A stretch of 64,000 nt of DNA from Comamonadaceae bacterium. GTDB taxonomy: Bacteria; Pseudomonadota; Gammaproteobacteria; Burkholderiales; Burkholderiaceae_C. The position numbers and the translations under genes were made by a program. The stretch spans positions 1 to 64,000 of the forward strand of contig JAIXSQ010000001.1 in assembly GCA_027484575.1 (NCBI GenBank), read 5' to 3'. The notes under the pieces were generated by a model. It searched no databases. It was given only the letters and a program-made list of their open reading frames with translations, and was not told where the DNA came from. The stretch's first letter is position 1, and each line of letters starts with the position of its first letter. Positions 49,169 to 59,294 of this stretch are shown here, piece after piece.

Positions 49169-49972
49169 ATGTCCATCGCGTTCACGACGCTGCGCTCCCG
49201 TGTGCAGGCCACGCGCCTGCTGCTGGCCACGGCGATGCTGCTGCTGGCGCAGCTGGCCGCTGCGGCCGAGATCCGGGTGGTCACCTCGGGGGCGTTCACC
49301 GAGGCCTACAAGGTGCTGGTGCCGATCTACGAGCAGGCCACCGGGCACAAGGTGCTCAGCGCCTTCGGCGCATCGATCGGCAACGCGCCCGACTCCATCC
49401 CCAGCCGCTTCGCGCGCGGCGAGCGGTTCGACGCGGTGATCCTGTCCGAGGGCGGGCTCGAGGCGCTGGCCAGGGACGGCCGGCTGGTCGCCGGCAGCCG
49501 CGTCGACCTGGCCCGCTCGCAGATCGGCGCCGCCGTGCGCAAGGGCACGCCCAAGCCCGACATCAGCACCGTCGCCGCGCTGCGCCAGGCGCTGCTCGAC
49601 GCCAGGTCCATCGCCTACTCGGCCAGCGCCAGCGGCACCTACATCGCCGCCGAGCTGTTCCCGCGGCTGGGCGTGGCCGAGCAGATGCAGGGCAAGGCCA
49701 CCCGCATCCTGAGCGAGCGGGTGGGGGCGGTGGTCGCGCGCGGCGATGCGGAGCTGGGCTTCCAGCAGGTCAGCGAGCTGGTCTATTTCAAGGAGCTGGA
49801 CTTCGTGGGCACGCTGCCCGAGGAGGTGCAGCAGACCATCTTCTTCTCCGGTGCCATCGCCAGCGGGGCCGAGCAGGCCGAGGCCGCGCGCCACCTGCTG
49901 CGCTTCCTGGCCTCGGCCGCGGTGGCCGGCATCGTGCGCTCGACCGGGCTGGACCCGGTCGCGGCCAGGTAG
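49169..49972 (+). CDS. Periplasmic substrate-binding protein, molybdate-binding (ModA)-like
   Basis: 267 residues from ATG 49169 (a GTG at 49160 is in frame). Signal peptide to about 28. Mature A-E-I-R-V-V-T-S-G-A-F-T-E-A-Y (about 29-43), F-x-A-S-I-G-N, R-F-A-R-G-E-R-F-D-A-V-I-L-S (about 80-95), and S-A-S-A-S-G-T-Y-I are characteristic of orphan ModA-like proteins common in Burkholderiales. Starts just 10 bases after the Bug gene, so the two may be co-transcribed; no ABC permease or ATPase is present. Confidence 0.8.
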   Translation: MSIAFTTLRSRVQATRLLLATAMLLLAQLAAAAEIRVVTSGAFTEAYKVLVPIYEQATGHKVLSAFGASIGNAPDSIPSRFARGERFDAVILSEGGLEALARDGRLVAGSRVDLARSQIGAAVRKGTPKPDISTVAALRQALLDARSIAYSASASGTYIAAELFPRLGVAEQMQGKATRILSERVGAVVARGDAELGFQQVSELVYFKELDFVGTLPEEVQQTIFFSGAIASGAEQAEAARHLLRFLASAAVAGIVRSTGLDPVAAR

Positions 49973-50006
49973 GCGCAGCGGGCGGACGGGCCGGCGGCGG
50001 CCCCGT

Positions 50007-51314
50007 TCAGCGCGGGTTCGCCAGCAGGTGCTCGGCCAGCGCCTGGTACGCCGGCAGCGTGGTCGGGTCGTTGTTCGCGTTCGCCGCCAGCGGGTGCGAG
50101 GCGTAGCGCGCCACCACCATCCCGGCCTTGGGGTCCACGTACAGCGACTGGCCGTGGATGCCGCGCGCCATGTAGGCGCCGTGCGCGTTGTGCGACACCC
50201 ACCACATGCTGCGGTAGCTCCAGCCGGGCAGGGTGGGGTACGACGCCTGCGGGAAGGCCGCGCGGTCGCCGCCGTTGCGGATGTCGTCGACCACCGCCTT
50301 GGGCACCACCTGGCGGCCGTTGGCACGGCCGTCGTTGCGCATCATCTCGCCGAAGCGGGCCAGGTCGCGCAGCGCGGTGTTCAGGCCGCCGCCGGCGAAC
50401 TCGTTGCCCACGCTGTCGACGCTGAAGTAGGCGTCCTGCTCCATGCCCAGCTGCGACCAGATGCGCTCGGACAGCACCTGGCCGACCGGCTTGCCCGTCA
50501 CGCGCCGGATCACCCAGCCCAGGGCATCGCTGTTGACGGTCCTGTACGCGAAGGCGCCGCCGTGCTCGCCGTCCTTGCGCACCGTCTGCAGGAACTCGTA
50601 GAAGGTCTGCGGGCCCTGGTAGCCGGGCGGTCGCGGCAGCACATTGCCGGCGCGCACGTGCATCCAGACCTCGGCGTTCGGGTCGGCGTAGTTCTCGCTG
50701 TACTTCAGGCCGGTGCGCATGTCCATCAGCTGGCGCACGGTGGCATCGCCGAAGGCGCTGTCCTTCAGCTCGGGCACGAGCTGCGCCACCTTGGCCTCGG
50801 GGTCGAGCCGGCCCTCGGCCACCAGCACCGCGGCAATGGTGCCGAAGAACGACTTGGTGATCGACTGCGCCAGGTGCTGGCCCTCGGGCCGCAGCACGCC
50901 GGCATAGCGCTCGTGGACGATGCGGCCGCGGTGCAGCACGACGATGCCGTCGGTGTAGTTGGCGTCGAAGGCCTGCGCCCAGGTCATGCGCTCGCTGCGG
51001 CCCAGCGGCGTGAAGGCCACGTCGTCCAGGTCGGTGCGCTCGGCACGCGGCAGCGCCGACGGGGCGCCGGGCCCGCGCGAGACGTTGGTGGTGGGCCCGA
51101 ACTGGCGCGCGTTCGAGAAGGTCCAGCGCAGCTGCGGGAAGCGGTAGAAGCTGCCGTCCTCCTTGCGCAGCACCTTGTCGGGCGTCGGCGGCGAGCCCTG
51201 CATCCAGCCCAGCGTGGCCGGGTCGGACTGGGCCGCGGTGGGCAGGGCGGGCGGGGTCTGGGCCAGGACGGCCCAGGCGGATGCCGCGGCGACGGCAGCG
51301 AGCGCACGTTTCAT
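50007..51314 (-). CDS. Serine hydrolase, class C beta-lactamase/NylB-like
   Basis: 435 residues with a signal peptide (about 1-19). The S-x-x-K motif is Q-S-I-T-K-S-F (Ser about 151); Y-S-E-N-Y-A-D-P (about 205) and A-Y-R-T-V-N-S-D (about 254) match the Tyr and neighbour positions of 6-aminohexanoate-dimer hydrolase (NylB), which shares this fold. A true beta-lactamase would show Y-x-N and K-T-G more clearly. It may hydrolyse amide or ester bonds in the periplasm; the substrate is open. Confidence 0.85.
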   Translation of the reverse strand: MKRALAAVAAASAWAVLAQTPPALPTAAQSDPATLGWMQGSPPTPDKVLRKEDGSFYRFPQLRWTFSNARQFGPTTNVSRGPGAPSALPRAERTDLDDVAFTPLGRSERMTWAQAFDANYTDGIVVLHRGRIVHERYAGVLRPEGQHLAQSITKSFFGTIAAVLVAEGRLDPEAKVAQLVPELKDSAFGDATVRQLMDMRTGLKYSENYADPNAEVWMHVRAGNVLPRPPGYQGPQTFYEFLQTVRKDGEHGGAFAYRTVNSDALGWVIRRVTGKPVGQVLSERIWSQLGMEQDAYFSVDSVGNEFAGGGLNTALRDLARFGEMMRNDGRANGRQVVPKAVVDDIRNGGDRAAFPQASYPTLPGWSYRSMWWVSHNAHGAYMARGIHGQSLYVDPKAGMVVARYASHPLAANANNDPTTLPAYQALAEHLLANPR

Positions 51315-51475
51315 CGGGGTGTCTCCTCGGGGGATGCAGGCTGGGGCCTGTCGGGTCGGCCCATTGTTGGGCTGCCGGGCCGGCCGCCGGTGTCAAGCAG
51401 CGGACACCTGCGGGTGAACCCCGAGCCCTCGCCACGGCGCGGGAAGGCACGGCCCGCGGCTGGAGCACCCGCGGG

Positions 51476-51766
51476 CTACCGGCGGCCGAACCAGTCCCGG
51501 AGCAAGGTCTCGATGACCGAGTCGCTGCCGCTCCAGATGTCGATCACCTCGCGCAGGGCGAACAGGCTGGCGATGGCCAGCGCCCACAGCAGCACCACGG
51601 GCAGCAGCACCACGAGCCGCGCGCTGCGCGCGAGGTCGTCGGCGAGGCGCCGGAAGGCGACGCGGTCCAGGGGTGGTCGCAGCAGGGGTGCCAGGCGCGC
51701 AAGCGTCGGGTCGATCACCAGGTTGCGGGCGATCGCCCGGTAGTCGTAGCTGTGGAGCGGGCGCAT
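51476..51766 (-). CDS. Small membrane protein, paralogue 1
   Basis: 96 residues beginning M-R-P-L-H-S-Y-D-Y-R-A-I-A-R-N-L-V-I-D-P; one transmembrane helix at about 51-71 and a conserved C-terminus I-D-I-W-S-G-S-D-S-V-I-E-T-L-L-R-D-W-F-G-R-R. The gene at 52594-52860 encodes a clear paralogue. I recognise no family function. Each copy follows one copy of a duplicated ~145-bp intergenic element (here at 51872-52017). Confidence 0.7.
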   Translation of the reverse strand: MRPLHSYDYRAIARNLVIDPTLARLAPLLRPPLDRVAFRRLADDLARSARLVVLLPVVLLWALAIASLFALREVIDIWSGSDSVIETLLRDWFGRR

Positions 51767-51871
51767 GCGAAAGGCTGTCGGTGGTCAGACGGGGCCCGCA
51801 TGCTCCTTCGCGGCCCGCGCGGTCGCAATCGGCAAGACCGAAGCACCGGCGCGCGGCTTGAACGCTTTGCT

Positions 51872-52017
51872 TACCACAGGGCCCGGACCGCACTGCCCAC
51901 AGGCGGACTGGACAAGCCTGTGGACAAGGCCATGACAGTCCGTGCAAGGGCGCGCCGCTGCTGGGCTGGAAGGGGGTTGCCTGCGGCGCAGGCAGTCCCT
52001 GTCACGAAGTTGACGGC
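51872..52017. repeat. Duplicated intergenic element, copy 1
   Basis: About 145 bases, clearly homologous to 53168-53313 with a few gaps. Shared parts include ACTGGACAAGCCTGTGGACA-AGGCC, T-GACAGTCCGT, TGGGCTGGAA and CGAAGTTGACGGC. A hairpin at 51979-51993 (GCCTGCGGCGCAGGC) corresponds to GCCTACGCGTTAGGC in the other copy, so both strands changed together. TTGTCCACA on the minus strand resembles a weak DnaA box. The element ends at the stop codon of the thermonuclease gene. Confidence 0.8.
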
Positions 52018-52542
52018 TCAGGGCGTGCCCTGCGCGCGGCTGGCGCGCCGCGCCTCCCGGTACGCCCAGGGCGGCTGCGGATCCGGCTGCGCGAACAGCC
52101 CGCGGTGGGCACGCCGGGCCTCGTCCTGCGCCTGCGCGTCGGCCACGCGCCGTGGCGCCGGCTGCTCGTGGGCATAGCGGGTGAAGTGCCAGGCCATGCC
52201 CCGGCGCAGCTGCTCGGCATTCACGTCCACGCCGCCCACCAGCACGCGGCAGACCTGCCGGCCATAGCGGTCGGTCTTGCTGCACTGCAGGTCGGCCTCG
52301 CGGTGCAGCGCCAGCGCGGCGAGCGAGGCGCGCGAGGCCGGGCCGTGGGGCTGCTTCAGTTCGGGGGCGTCGATCCCCTCCAGGCGGATCGCCTGGGTGG
52401 TGGCGGGCGCGGTGCGGACGGTGAGCGTGTCGCCGTCGGCCACGCGCACGACCAGGCCGTGCAGGTCGGCGGCGTGCGCGGAGCCGAAGGCCAGCGCGAG
52501 CCACGCCACCAGGGGCCAGCGATTCGGGGACTGCAACTGCAA
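52018..52542 (-). CDS. Secreted thermonuclease-family protein (SNase-like)
   Basis: 174 residues. An N-terminal hydrophobic signal (about 10-24, A-H-A-A) precedes an SNase OB fold: V-A-D-G-D-T-L-T-V (about 33-41), I-R-L-E-G-I-D-A-P-E (about 52-61), S-K-T-D-R-Y-G-R-Q-V-C-R-V (about 87-99) and N-A-E-Q-L-R-R-G-M-A-W. The Arg and Glu/Asp catalytic positions appear present. Only a TTG start is available at 52542; a GTG at codon 12 (52509) would still keep a signal peptide. Confidence 0.85.
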   Translation of the reverse strand: MQLQSPNRWPLVAWLALAFGSAHAADLHGLVVRVADGDTLTVRTAPATTQAIRLEGIDAPELKQPHGPASRASLAALALHREADLQCSKTDRYGRQVCRVLVGGVDVNAEQLRRGMAWHFTRYAHEQPAPRRVADAQAQDEARRAHRGLFAQPDPQPPWAYREARRASRAQGTP

Positions 52543-52593
52543 CTGCGAGGGGTGCGTGAACCCCTGCGATGGTAGCGGGCCCGGCGCGCAGGC

Positions 52594-52860
52594 CTACCGG
52601 CGGCCCGTCCATTCCCGGAGCAGTTTTTCCACCACGGAGTCGCTGCCGCACCAGATCTCGATCAGCTCGCGCAAGGCGAACAGGCAGGCGACGGCCAGCG
52701 ACCACAGGAGGACGCACGGCAGCAGCAGCGCAAGGCGCGCCACGCGCACGAGGCCGCGCACGAGCCGGGCGTGCCGCCAGCGTGCCAGGCGTGCGAACGC
52801 CGGGTCGATCACCAGGTTGCGGGCGATGGCACGGTAGTCGTAGGTCTGGAGCGGGCGCAT
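52594..52860 (-). CDS. Small membrane protein, paralogue 2
   Basis: 88 residues: M-R-P-L-Q-T-Y-D-Y-R-A-I-A-R-N-L-V-I-D-P, one transmembrane helix at about 44-64, C-terminus I-E-I-W-C-G-S-D-S-V-V-E-K-L-L-R-E-W-T-G-R-R. It is the paralogue of 51476-51766, shorter by about eight residues between the N-terminal block and the helix. It lies 51 bases upstream of the thermonuclease gene on the same strand. Function unknown. Confidence 0.7.
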   Translation of the reverse strand: MRPLQTYDYRAIARNLVIDPAFARLARWRHARLVRGLVRVARLALLLPCVLLWSLAVACLFALRELIEIWCGSDSVVEKLLREWTGRR

Positions 52861-53006
52861 GGGCGGCGAGACAGGTCCAGCCCTGAAGGTAGCTGGGCAG
52901 TCGACGACACGCCGTGCGAAGGAACGAGCCCCGTGAAGGCCGGAACGGACGCGCGCTGCGAGGGTCCGTGCGGGTTTCCAGGGAGAGGACATCCAGCCGT
53001 GCTGGC

Positions 53007-53080
53007 TGGAGCGGGCGATGGGAATCGAACCCACGTCTTGAGCTTGGGAAGCTCAGGTCCTGCCATTGAACGACGCCCGC
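53007..53080 (-). tRNA. tRNA-Gly (anticodon CCC)
   Basis: On the minus strand, acceptor stem GCGGGCG (53080-53074) pairs with CGCCCGC (53017-53011), followed by T and an encoded CCA (53009-53007). The anticodon arm TGAGC-TTCCCAA-GCTCA gives anticodon CCC, and the T arm GTGGG-TTCGATT-CCCAT is standard. 74 bases with CCA. It reads GGG glycine codons. No intron or unusual loop. Confidence 0.97.
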
Positions 53081-53167
53081 AGGACTCGCGAGGAGTGGGC
53101 GCGATTCTATCTGCTGCGGCACGACCGCCCGGTCCCGGTGCCGGCTGCACCGTGCTGGGTCCGTGCC

Positions 53168-53313
53168 TACCACACGCCCCGACCCGTACTTCCCACAGCC
53201 GAACTGGACAAGCCTGTGGACAAGGCCGTGACAGTCCGTCACGGCCCCCGCCAATGCTGGGCTGGAACAGGTTGCCTACGCGTTAGGCAGTCACTGTCGC
53301 GAAGTTGACGGCC
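53168..53313. repeat. Duplicated intergenic element, copy 2
   Basis: The second copy of the element at 51872-52017, in the same orientation. It contains two spaced CTTGTCCA motifs on the minus strand, a GTGAC-AGTCC-GTCAC dyad (not conserved in copy 1) and the hairpin GCCTACGCGTTAGGC at 53274-53288 with compensatory changes relative to copy 1. It lies between the channel gene and tRNA-Gly; no reading frame covers both copies. Confidence 0.8.
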
Positions 53314-53362
53314 TGCGCCGGGGTGGTGCGCAGGCCCCCATGCACCGGCAAGTTCGGACGCT

Positions 53363-54493
53363 TCAGCCGGCGTCGGTGTCGCCCCGCCGCATCGAGGGCG
53401 TGGGGTACATGGCGTCGTCGGCCGTGCCGCCGGTGCCGGCCCCGCTGCTGCCCGTGGCGGTGCCGCCGCGCTGCAGCCGGGGGTCGGCCGCCGCGGCGCC
53501 GCGGGCCGTGACCATGCCGCCGCCGCTGGGGTACTGGCCGGCCGCCTGCGGACCACCGCTGCCGGCGCCGTAACCGCCCGCGCCCCAGTCACCGCTGCTG
53601 TAGCTGCCGCCGGTGGTGCCCGCGGCGCTGCTGGTGCCGGTCGCACCGGTTCCCCCCGAGGACGGACCGGTGCCGGTGGCCTCCGAAGTCCGGCTGGCGC
53701 CGACGTCGCCGCCGGCCATGGCGCCGCGCGCGGTGCCGGCGGCCTGGTGGGCCTGCTCGCGGGCGATGCGCCCGCCGGCCTCGGCCGCGTGGGCCAGCTG
53801 CCCGCTCTTGTCCTGCGCGGTGGCGTACCACTTGGCCAGGATCTGGCCGGCCGTCTCGCGCCCGCCCAGGCCGAACGCCAGGCCCAGGCCCAGCGCGATG
53901 GCGCCGACGAAGGCCATGAACAGGGTGTTGACCAGGGTGCTGGCGATGCCGATCTGGTTGACCGCCACCACGATCGCGAAGGCCCACACCAGGGCGGCGG
54001 CGACCTTGCCCAGCATGGCGCTGCTTCCCAGCCCCGCCTCGGCCGCCGAGGCGCGCACCAGGTTCGACAGCGCCCGCGCGGCCAGCCCGCCGATGACCAG
54101 CACCACCAGCGCCACCACCACGTTGGGCAGCCACAGCAGCAGGTCGCGCAGCACTTCCGAGACGGCCGGCAGGCCCAGCGCGTCGAAGGCGACCACCAGG
54201 GCGATCAGGCGGATGAACCACTTGGCCACCAGGCCGATCACGCCGGCCGGGTCGGTGGCCGTGCCCATCTTGCCGACGAAGTCCGACAGGCCCGAGCGGC
54301 TGGCCAGGTCGTTGAACTTGACCGCGCGCAGCAGCGCCGCGATGCCCTTCTCGACCAGCGAGGACAGCAGCCAGCCGACGATGACGATCACGGCGAAGCC
54401 GATGACCTTGGGGATGGCCGACAGGAACATCGCGAGCGCGGCCGCCAGCGATGTCATGAGCGCGGCGGACCAGTCGGTGATGGCGGTGGGCAT
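53363..54493 (-). CDS. CmpX-like small-conductance channel/TM-helix protein
   Basis: 376 residues: five transmembrane helices in the first 240 (about 12-45, 83-107, 118-146, 160-190, 194-215), containing repeats of the conserved-TM-helix domain found in mechanosensitive-channel relatives (A-L-V-V-L-V-I-G-G-L-A-A-R; A-L-G-L-G-L-A-F-G-L-G-G-R). After residue 245 comes a Gly/Ser/Thr/Ala-rich, probably disordered tail of about 110 residues. Related to Pseudomonas CmpX, a membrane-stress protein. ATG 54493 has AAAGG upstream. Confidence 0.8.
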   Translation of the reverse strand: MPTAITDWSAALMTSLAAALAMFLSAIPKVIGFAVIVIVGWLLSSLVEKGIAALLRAVKFNDLASRSGLSDFVGKMGTATDPAGVIGLVAKWFIRLIALVVAFDALGLPAVSEVLRDLLLWLPNVVVALVVLVIGGLAARALSNLVRASAAEAGLGSSAMLGKVAAALVWAFAIVVAVNQIGIASTLVNTLFMAFVGAIALGLGLAFGLGGRETAGQILAKWYATAQDKSGQLAHAAEAGGRIAREQAHQAAGTARGAMAGGDVGASRTSEATGTGPSSGGTGATGTSSAAGTTGGSYSSGDWGAGGYGAGSGGPQAAGQYPSGGGMVTARGAAAADPRLQRGGTATGSSGAGTGGTADDAMYPTPSMRRGDTDAG

Positions 54494-54607
54494 GGCAGGC
54501 CTTTCGTGGTGGGTCGAAGGTGACCCGAGGGACTGTTGACGCGCCTGTCGTGGCCGTGGCGTCGGCGGGGGGCGGGGCGGGCTGTAGGTGGCTTGCCAGC
54601 CGCCCCC

Positions 54608-54682
54608 GTCGTCCCCGCGAAGGCGGGGACCCACGGTCCACCGCCGCGCTGGAGCGTGGATGCCCGCCTGCGCGGGCATGAC
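54608..54682. repeat. REPIN-like paired palindrome, copy 10
   Basis: GTCGTCCCCGCGAAGGCGGG, GACCCACG, spacer, GCGTGGATGCCCGCCTGCGCGGGCATGAC. Almost the same as the copy at 23730. Between the channel gene and the alaS promoter. Confidence 0.85.
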
Positions 54683-54719
54683 GGGACAGCGCCGCCCCGG
54701 CCGGATGAGCCCCCAAACC

Positions 54720-54725
54720 TATAAT
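54720..54725 (+). promoter_or_regulatory. Candidate alaS -10 element
   Basis: TATAAT at 54720-54725, 78 bases before the alaS start in an otherwise GC-rich leader. No good -35 hexamer is visible 16-18 bases upstream. It is the best promoter-like sequence in the 309-base gap before alaS. Confidence 0.4.
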
Positions 54726-54802
54726 CGGCGGCTTCGCCGCGGCCTCCTGCAGGGGTGCGGCCCACCGCTTCACGGCCCGCGTCCGCGCGCCCACCACACA
54801 CC

Positions 54803-57427
<2,625 letters not shown>

Positions 57428-57444
57428 GGCCCGTGCGCGGCGTG

Positions 57445-57948
57445 ATGCTGGACCGCCGCACGCTCCTGGCCGCCGGTGCGGCACTGGCGCTGCCCCTGCC
57501 GATGGCGGCCCGCGCGCAGGTCGACACCACCGGCCTGGGCACGCTGGCGCCGTTCCAGCTGCAGGACCTGGCCGGGCAGGCGCAGGCCGTGCCCGCGGCC
57601 GGCAAGCCGGCCATCGTCAACCTCTGGGCCACCTGGTGCCCGCCCTGCCGCGCCGAGATGCCGCTGCTGGCGACGCTGGGCGAGCTGTACGGCGACAAGC
57701 TGGTGCTGCAGCTGGTCAACCACAAGGAGCGCGCCGCCACCGTGCAGCGCTTCCTGCAGGCCAGCGCCACGCCGCTGCCGGTGCTGCTCGACCCGCAGGG
57801 CGAGGTCGCGGCCCGCTGGGGCGTGCGCGTGTTCCCCACCACCTTCGGTTTCGATGCCCAGGGCCGCGTGCGCTGGCGCGTGCGCGGCGAGCTGGACTGG
57901 AGCAGCGCGGCCGCCGGCCGGCTGGCCGACGCCTTGCTTGCGCGCTGA
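57445..57948 (+). CDS. TlpA/thioredoxin-family periplasmic protein
   Basis: 167 residues with a Tat-like signal (D-R-R-T-L-L-A-A-G, cleavage about A-R-A, 24) and a thioredoxin fold with W-A-T-W-C-P-P-C (CxxC at about 58-61) and the cis-Pro region V-F-P-T-T-F-G-F. A periplasmic thiol reductase or cytochrome-maturation helper. ATG 57445 or GTG 57442 can start it. It lies between alaS and a secreted transglutaminase, probably co-transcribed. Confidence 0.88.
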   Translation: MLDRRTLLAAGAALALPLPMAARAQVDTTGLGTLAPFQLQDLAGQAQAVPAAGKPAIVNLWATWCPPCRAEMPLLATLGELYGDKLVLQLVNHKERAATVQRFLQASATPLPVLLDPQGEVAARWGVRVFPTTFGFDAQGRVRWRVRGELDWSSAAAGRLADALLAR

Positions 57949-57979
57949 CACCCCGACCCCTTCTTCCAGGAGCTCGACG

Positions 57980-59083
57980 ATGACCACCCGCCGCCATCTG
58001 CTGCAGGCCGCCGCCGCGGCCGCCGTGCTGCCGTCCCCCCTCGCGTTCGCGCAGGAGCGCCCCGAGCGGCGTTTCGCGCCGCTGCCCGGCGACTGGCGCA
58101 CCTTCGAGCTCACCACCCGCATCGAGCCCAACCTGGCGCAGGGCGCCACGCAGGCCTGGATCCCGATCCCCTCGGTCGACACGCCGTGGCAGCGCAGCCT
58201 GGACAGCCGCTGGGCCAGCAACGGCCAGGCGCAGCGCGTGGCCGACGGCGCCGACGGCGCGCGCATGCTGCACGTGCAGTTCGCGGCCGGCATGGACAAG
58301 CCCTATGCCGAGCTCACCACGGTCGTGCAGACCCGCAGCCGCGCGCTCGACTGGTCGGCCCGGGCCGGCATGCCGCGCGAGGACGCGGCCACGCTGGCGT
58401 CGGCGCTGCGGCCCACCAAGCTGATCCCCACCGACGGCATCGTGCGCACGACGGCGCAGGGTGCGGTGGGCGACGCCCGCGGCGACGAGGCCAAGGTGCG
58501 CCGGCTGTACGACTGGGTGGTGGCCAACGCCTACCGGGAGCCGACCACGCGGGGCTGCGGCGAGGGCGACATCAAGACCATGCTGGAGACGGGCAACCTG
58601 GGCGGCAAGTGCGCCGACATCAACGCGCTGTTCGTCGGCCTGTGCCGCGCGGTGGGCGTGCCGGCGCGCGACGTGTACGGCGTGCGCGTGGCGCCGTCGG
58701 CCTTCGGCTACAAGGAACTGGGCAGCAACCCGGCCAGCCTGAAGTCGGCCCAGCACTGCCGCGCCGAGGTGTGGCTGCAGGCGCGCGGCTGGGTGGCGAT
58801 GGACCCGGCCGACGTGGCCAAGGTGATGCGACAGGAGACGCCCGAGTGGATCAAGACCGTGCAGCACCCGCTGGTGGCGCCGGTCTACCGCGGCCTGTAC
58901 GGCGGCTGGGAAGGCAACTGGGTGGCCTACAACACGGCGCACGACGTGCGCCTGCCGGGCTCGACGCGCGATCCGCTGGGCTTCCTGATGTACCCCATCG
59001 CCGAAGACCAGCAGGGCCGCTTCGATTCGTACGCGCCCGACGACTTCAAGTACACGATCACGGCGCGCGAACTGCGCGCCTGA
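57980..59083 (+). CDS. Secreted transglutaminase-like protein
   Basis: 367 residues. A Tat-like signal T-R-R-H-L-L-Q-A-A precedes A-F-A-Q (about 25). The transglutaminase core has the catalytic Cys in L-G-G-K-C-A-D-I-N (about 212), His in A-Q-H-C-R-A-E-V-W (about 256) and Asp in A-M-D-P-A-D (about 271). Bacterial members usually act as cysteine peptidases on unknown substrates. The ribosome-binding site CCAGGAG is 7 bases before ATG 57980; the gene follows tlpA by 31 bases. Confidence 0.88.
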   Translation: MTTRRHLLQAAAAAAVLPSPLAFAQERPERRFAPLPGDWRTFELTTRIEPNLAQGATQAWIPIPSVDTPWQRSLDSRWASNGQAQRVADGADGARMLHVQFAAGMDKPYAELTTVVQTRSRALDWSARAGMPREDAATLASALRPTKLIPTDGIVRTTAQGAVGDARGDEAKVRRLYDWVVANAYREPTTRGCGEGDIKTMLETGNLGGKCADINALFVGLCRAVGVPARDVYGVRVAPSAFGYKELGSNPASLKSAQHCRAEVWLQARGWVAMDPADVAKVMRQETPEWIKTVQHPLVAPVYRGLYGGWEGNWVAYNTAHDVRLPGSTRDPLGFLMYPIAEDQQGRFDSYAPDDFKYTITARELRA

Positions 59084-59097
59084 GCGGCTCTGCCGTT

Positions 59098-59177
59098 GTC
59101 ATCCCGGCGCAGGCCGGGATCCAGCGACTTGCCTGTGCCGTCGCAAGTCGCTGGGCCCCGGCTTTCGCCGGGGCGAC
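59098..59177. repeat. REPIN-like paired palindrome, copy 11a
   Basis: GTCATCCCGGCGCAGGCCGG-GATCCAGCGACTTG, spacer, CAAGTCGCTGG-GCCCCGGCTTTCGCCGGGGC-GAC. The inner 11-base arms are fully complementary. First of two tandem elements after the transglutaminase gene. Confidence 0.85.
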
Positions 59178-59186
59178 GATGAGGAT

Positions 59187-59286
59187 GTCATCCCCGCGAA
59201 GGCGGAGATCCAGCGACAGCGCCCGACCCACCGGCGCACGCCGCGCTGCCCGCGGCAGCCTGGGTCCCCGCCTGCGCGGGGACGAC
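59187..59286. repeat. REPIN-like paired palindrome, copy 11b
   Basis: GTCATCCCCGCGAAGGCGG-AGATCCAGCGAC, about 45 bases, TGGGTCCCCGCCTGCGCGGG-GACGAC. It follows copy 11a by nine bases and stands next to the trmB stop. Confidence 0.85.
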
Positions 59287-59294
59287 GAAGCGGG

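Noticed and set aside
50007..51314. Antibiotic-resistance beta-lactamase
   Set aside because: S-x-x-K is present, but the surrounding motifs match NylB-like hydrolases better than class C enzymes.
51872..53313. Chromosomal origin of replication near the DnaA-box-like motifs
   Set aside because: Only weak TTGTCCACA-like motifs, no dnaA, dnaN or parAB genes and no AT-rich unwinding region.
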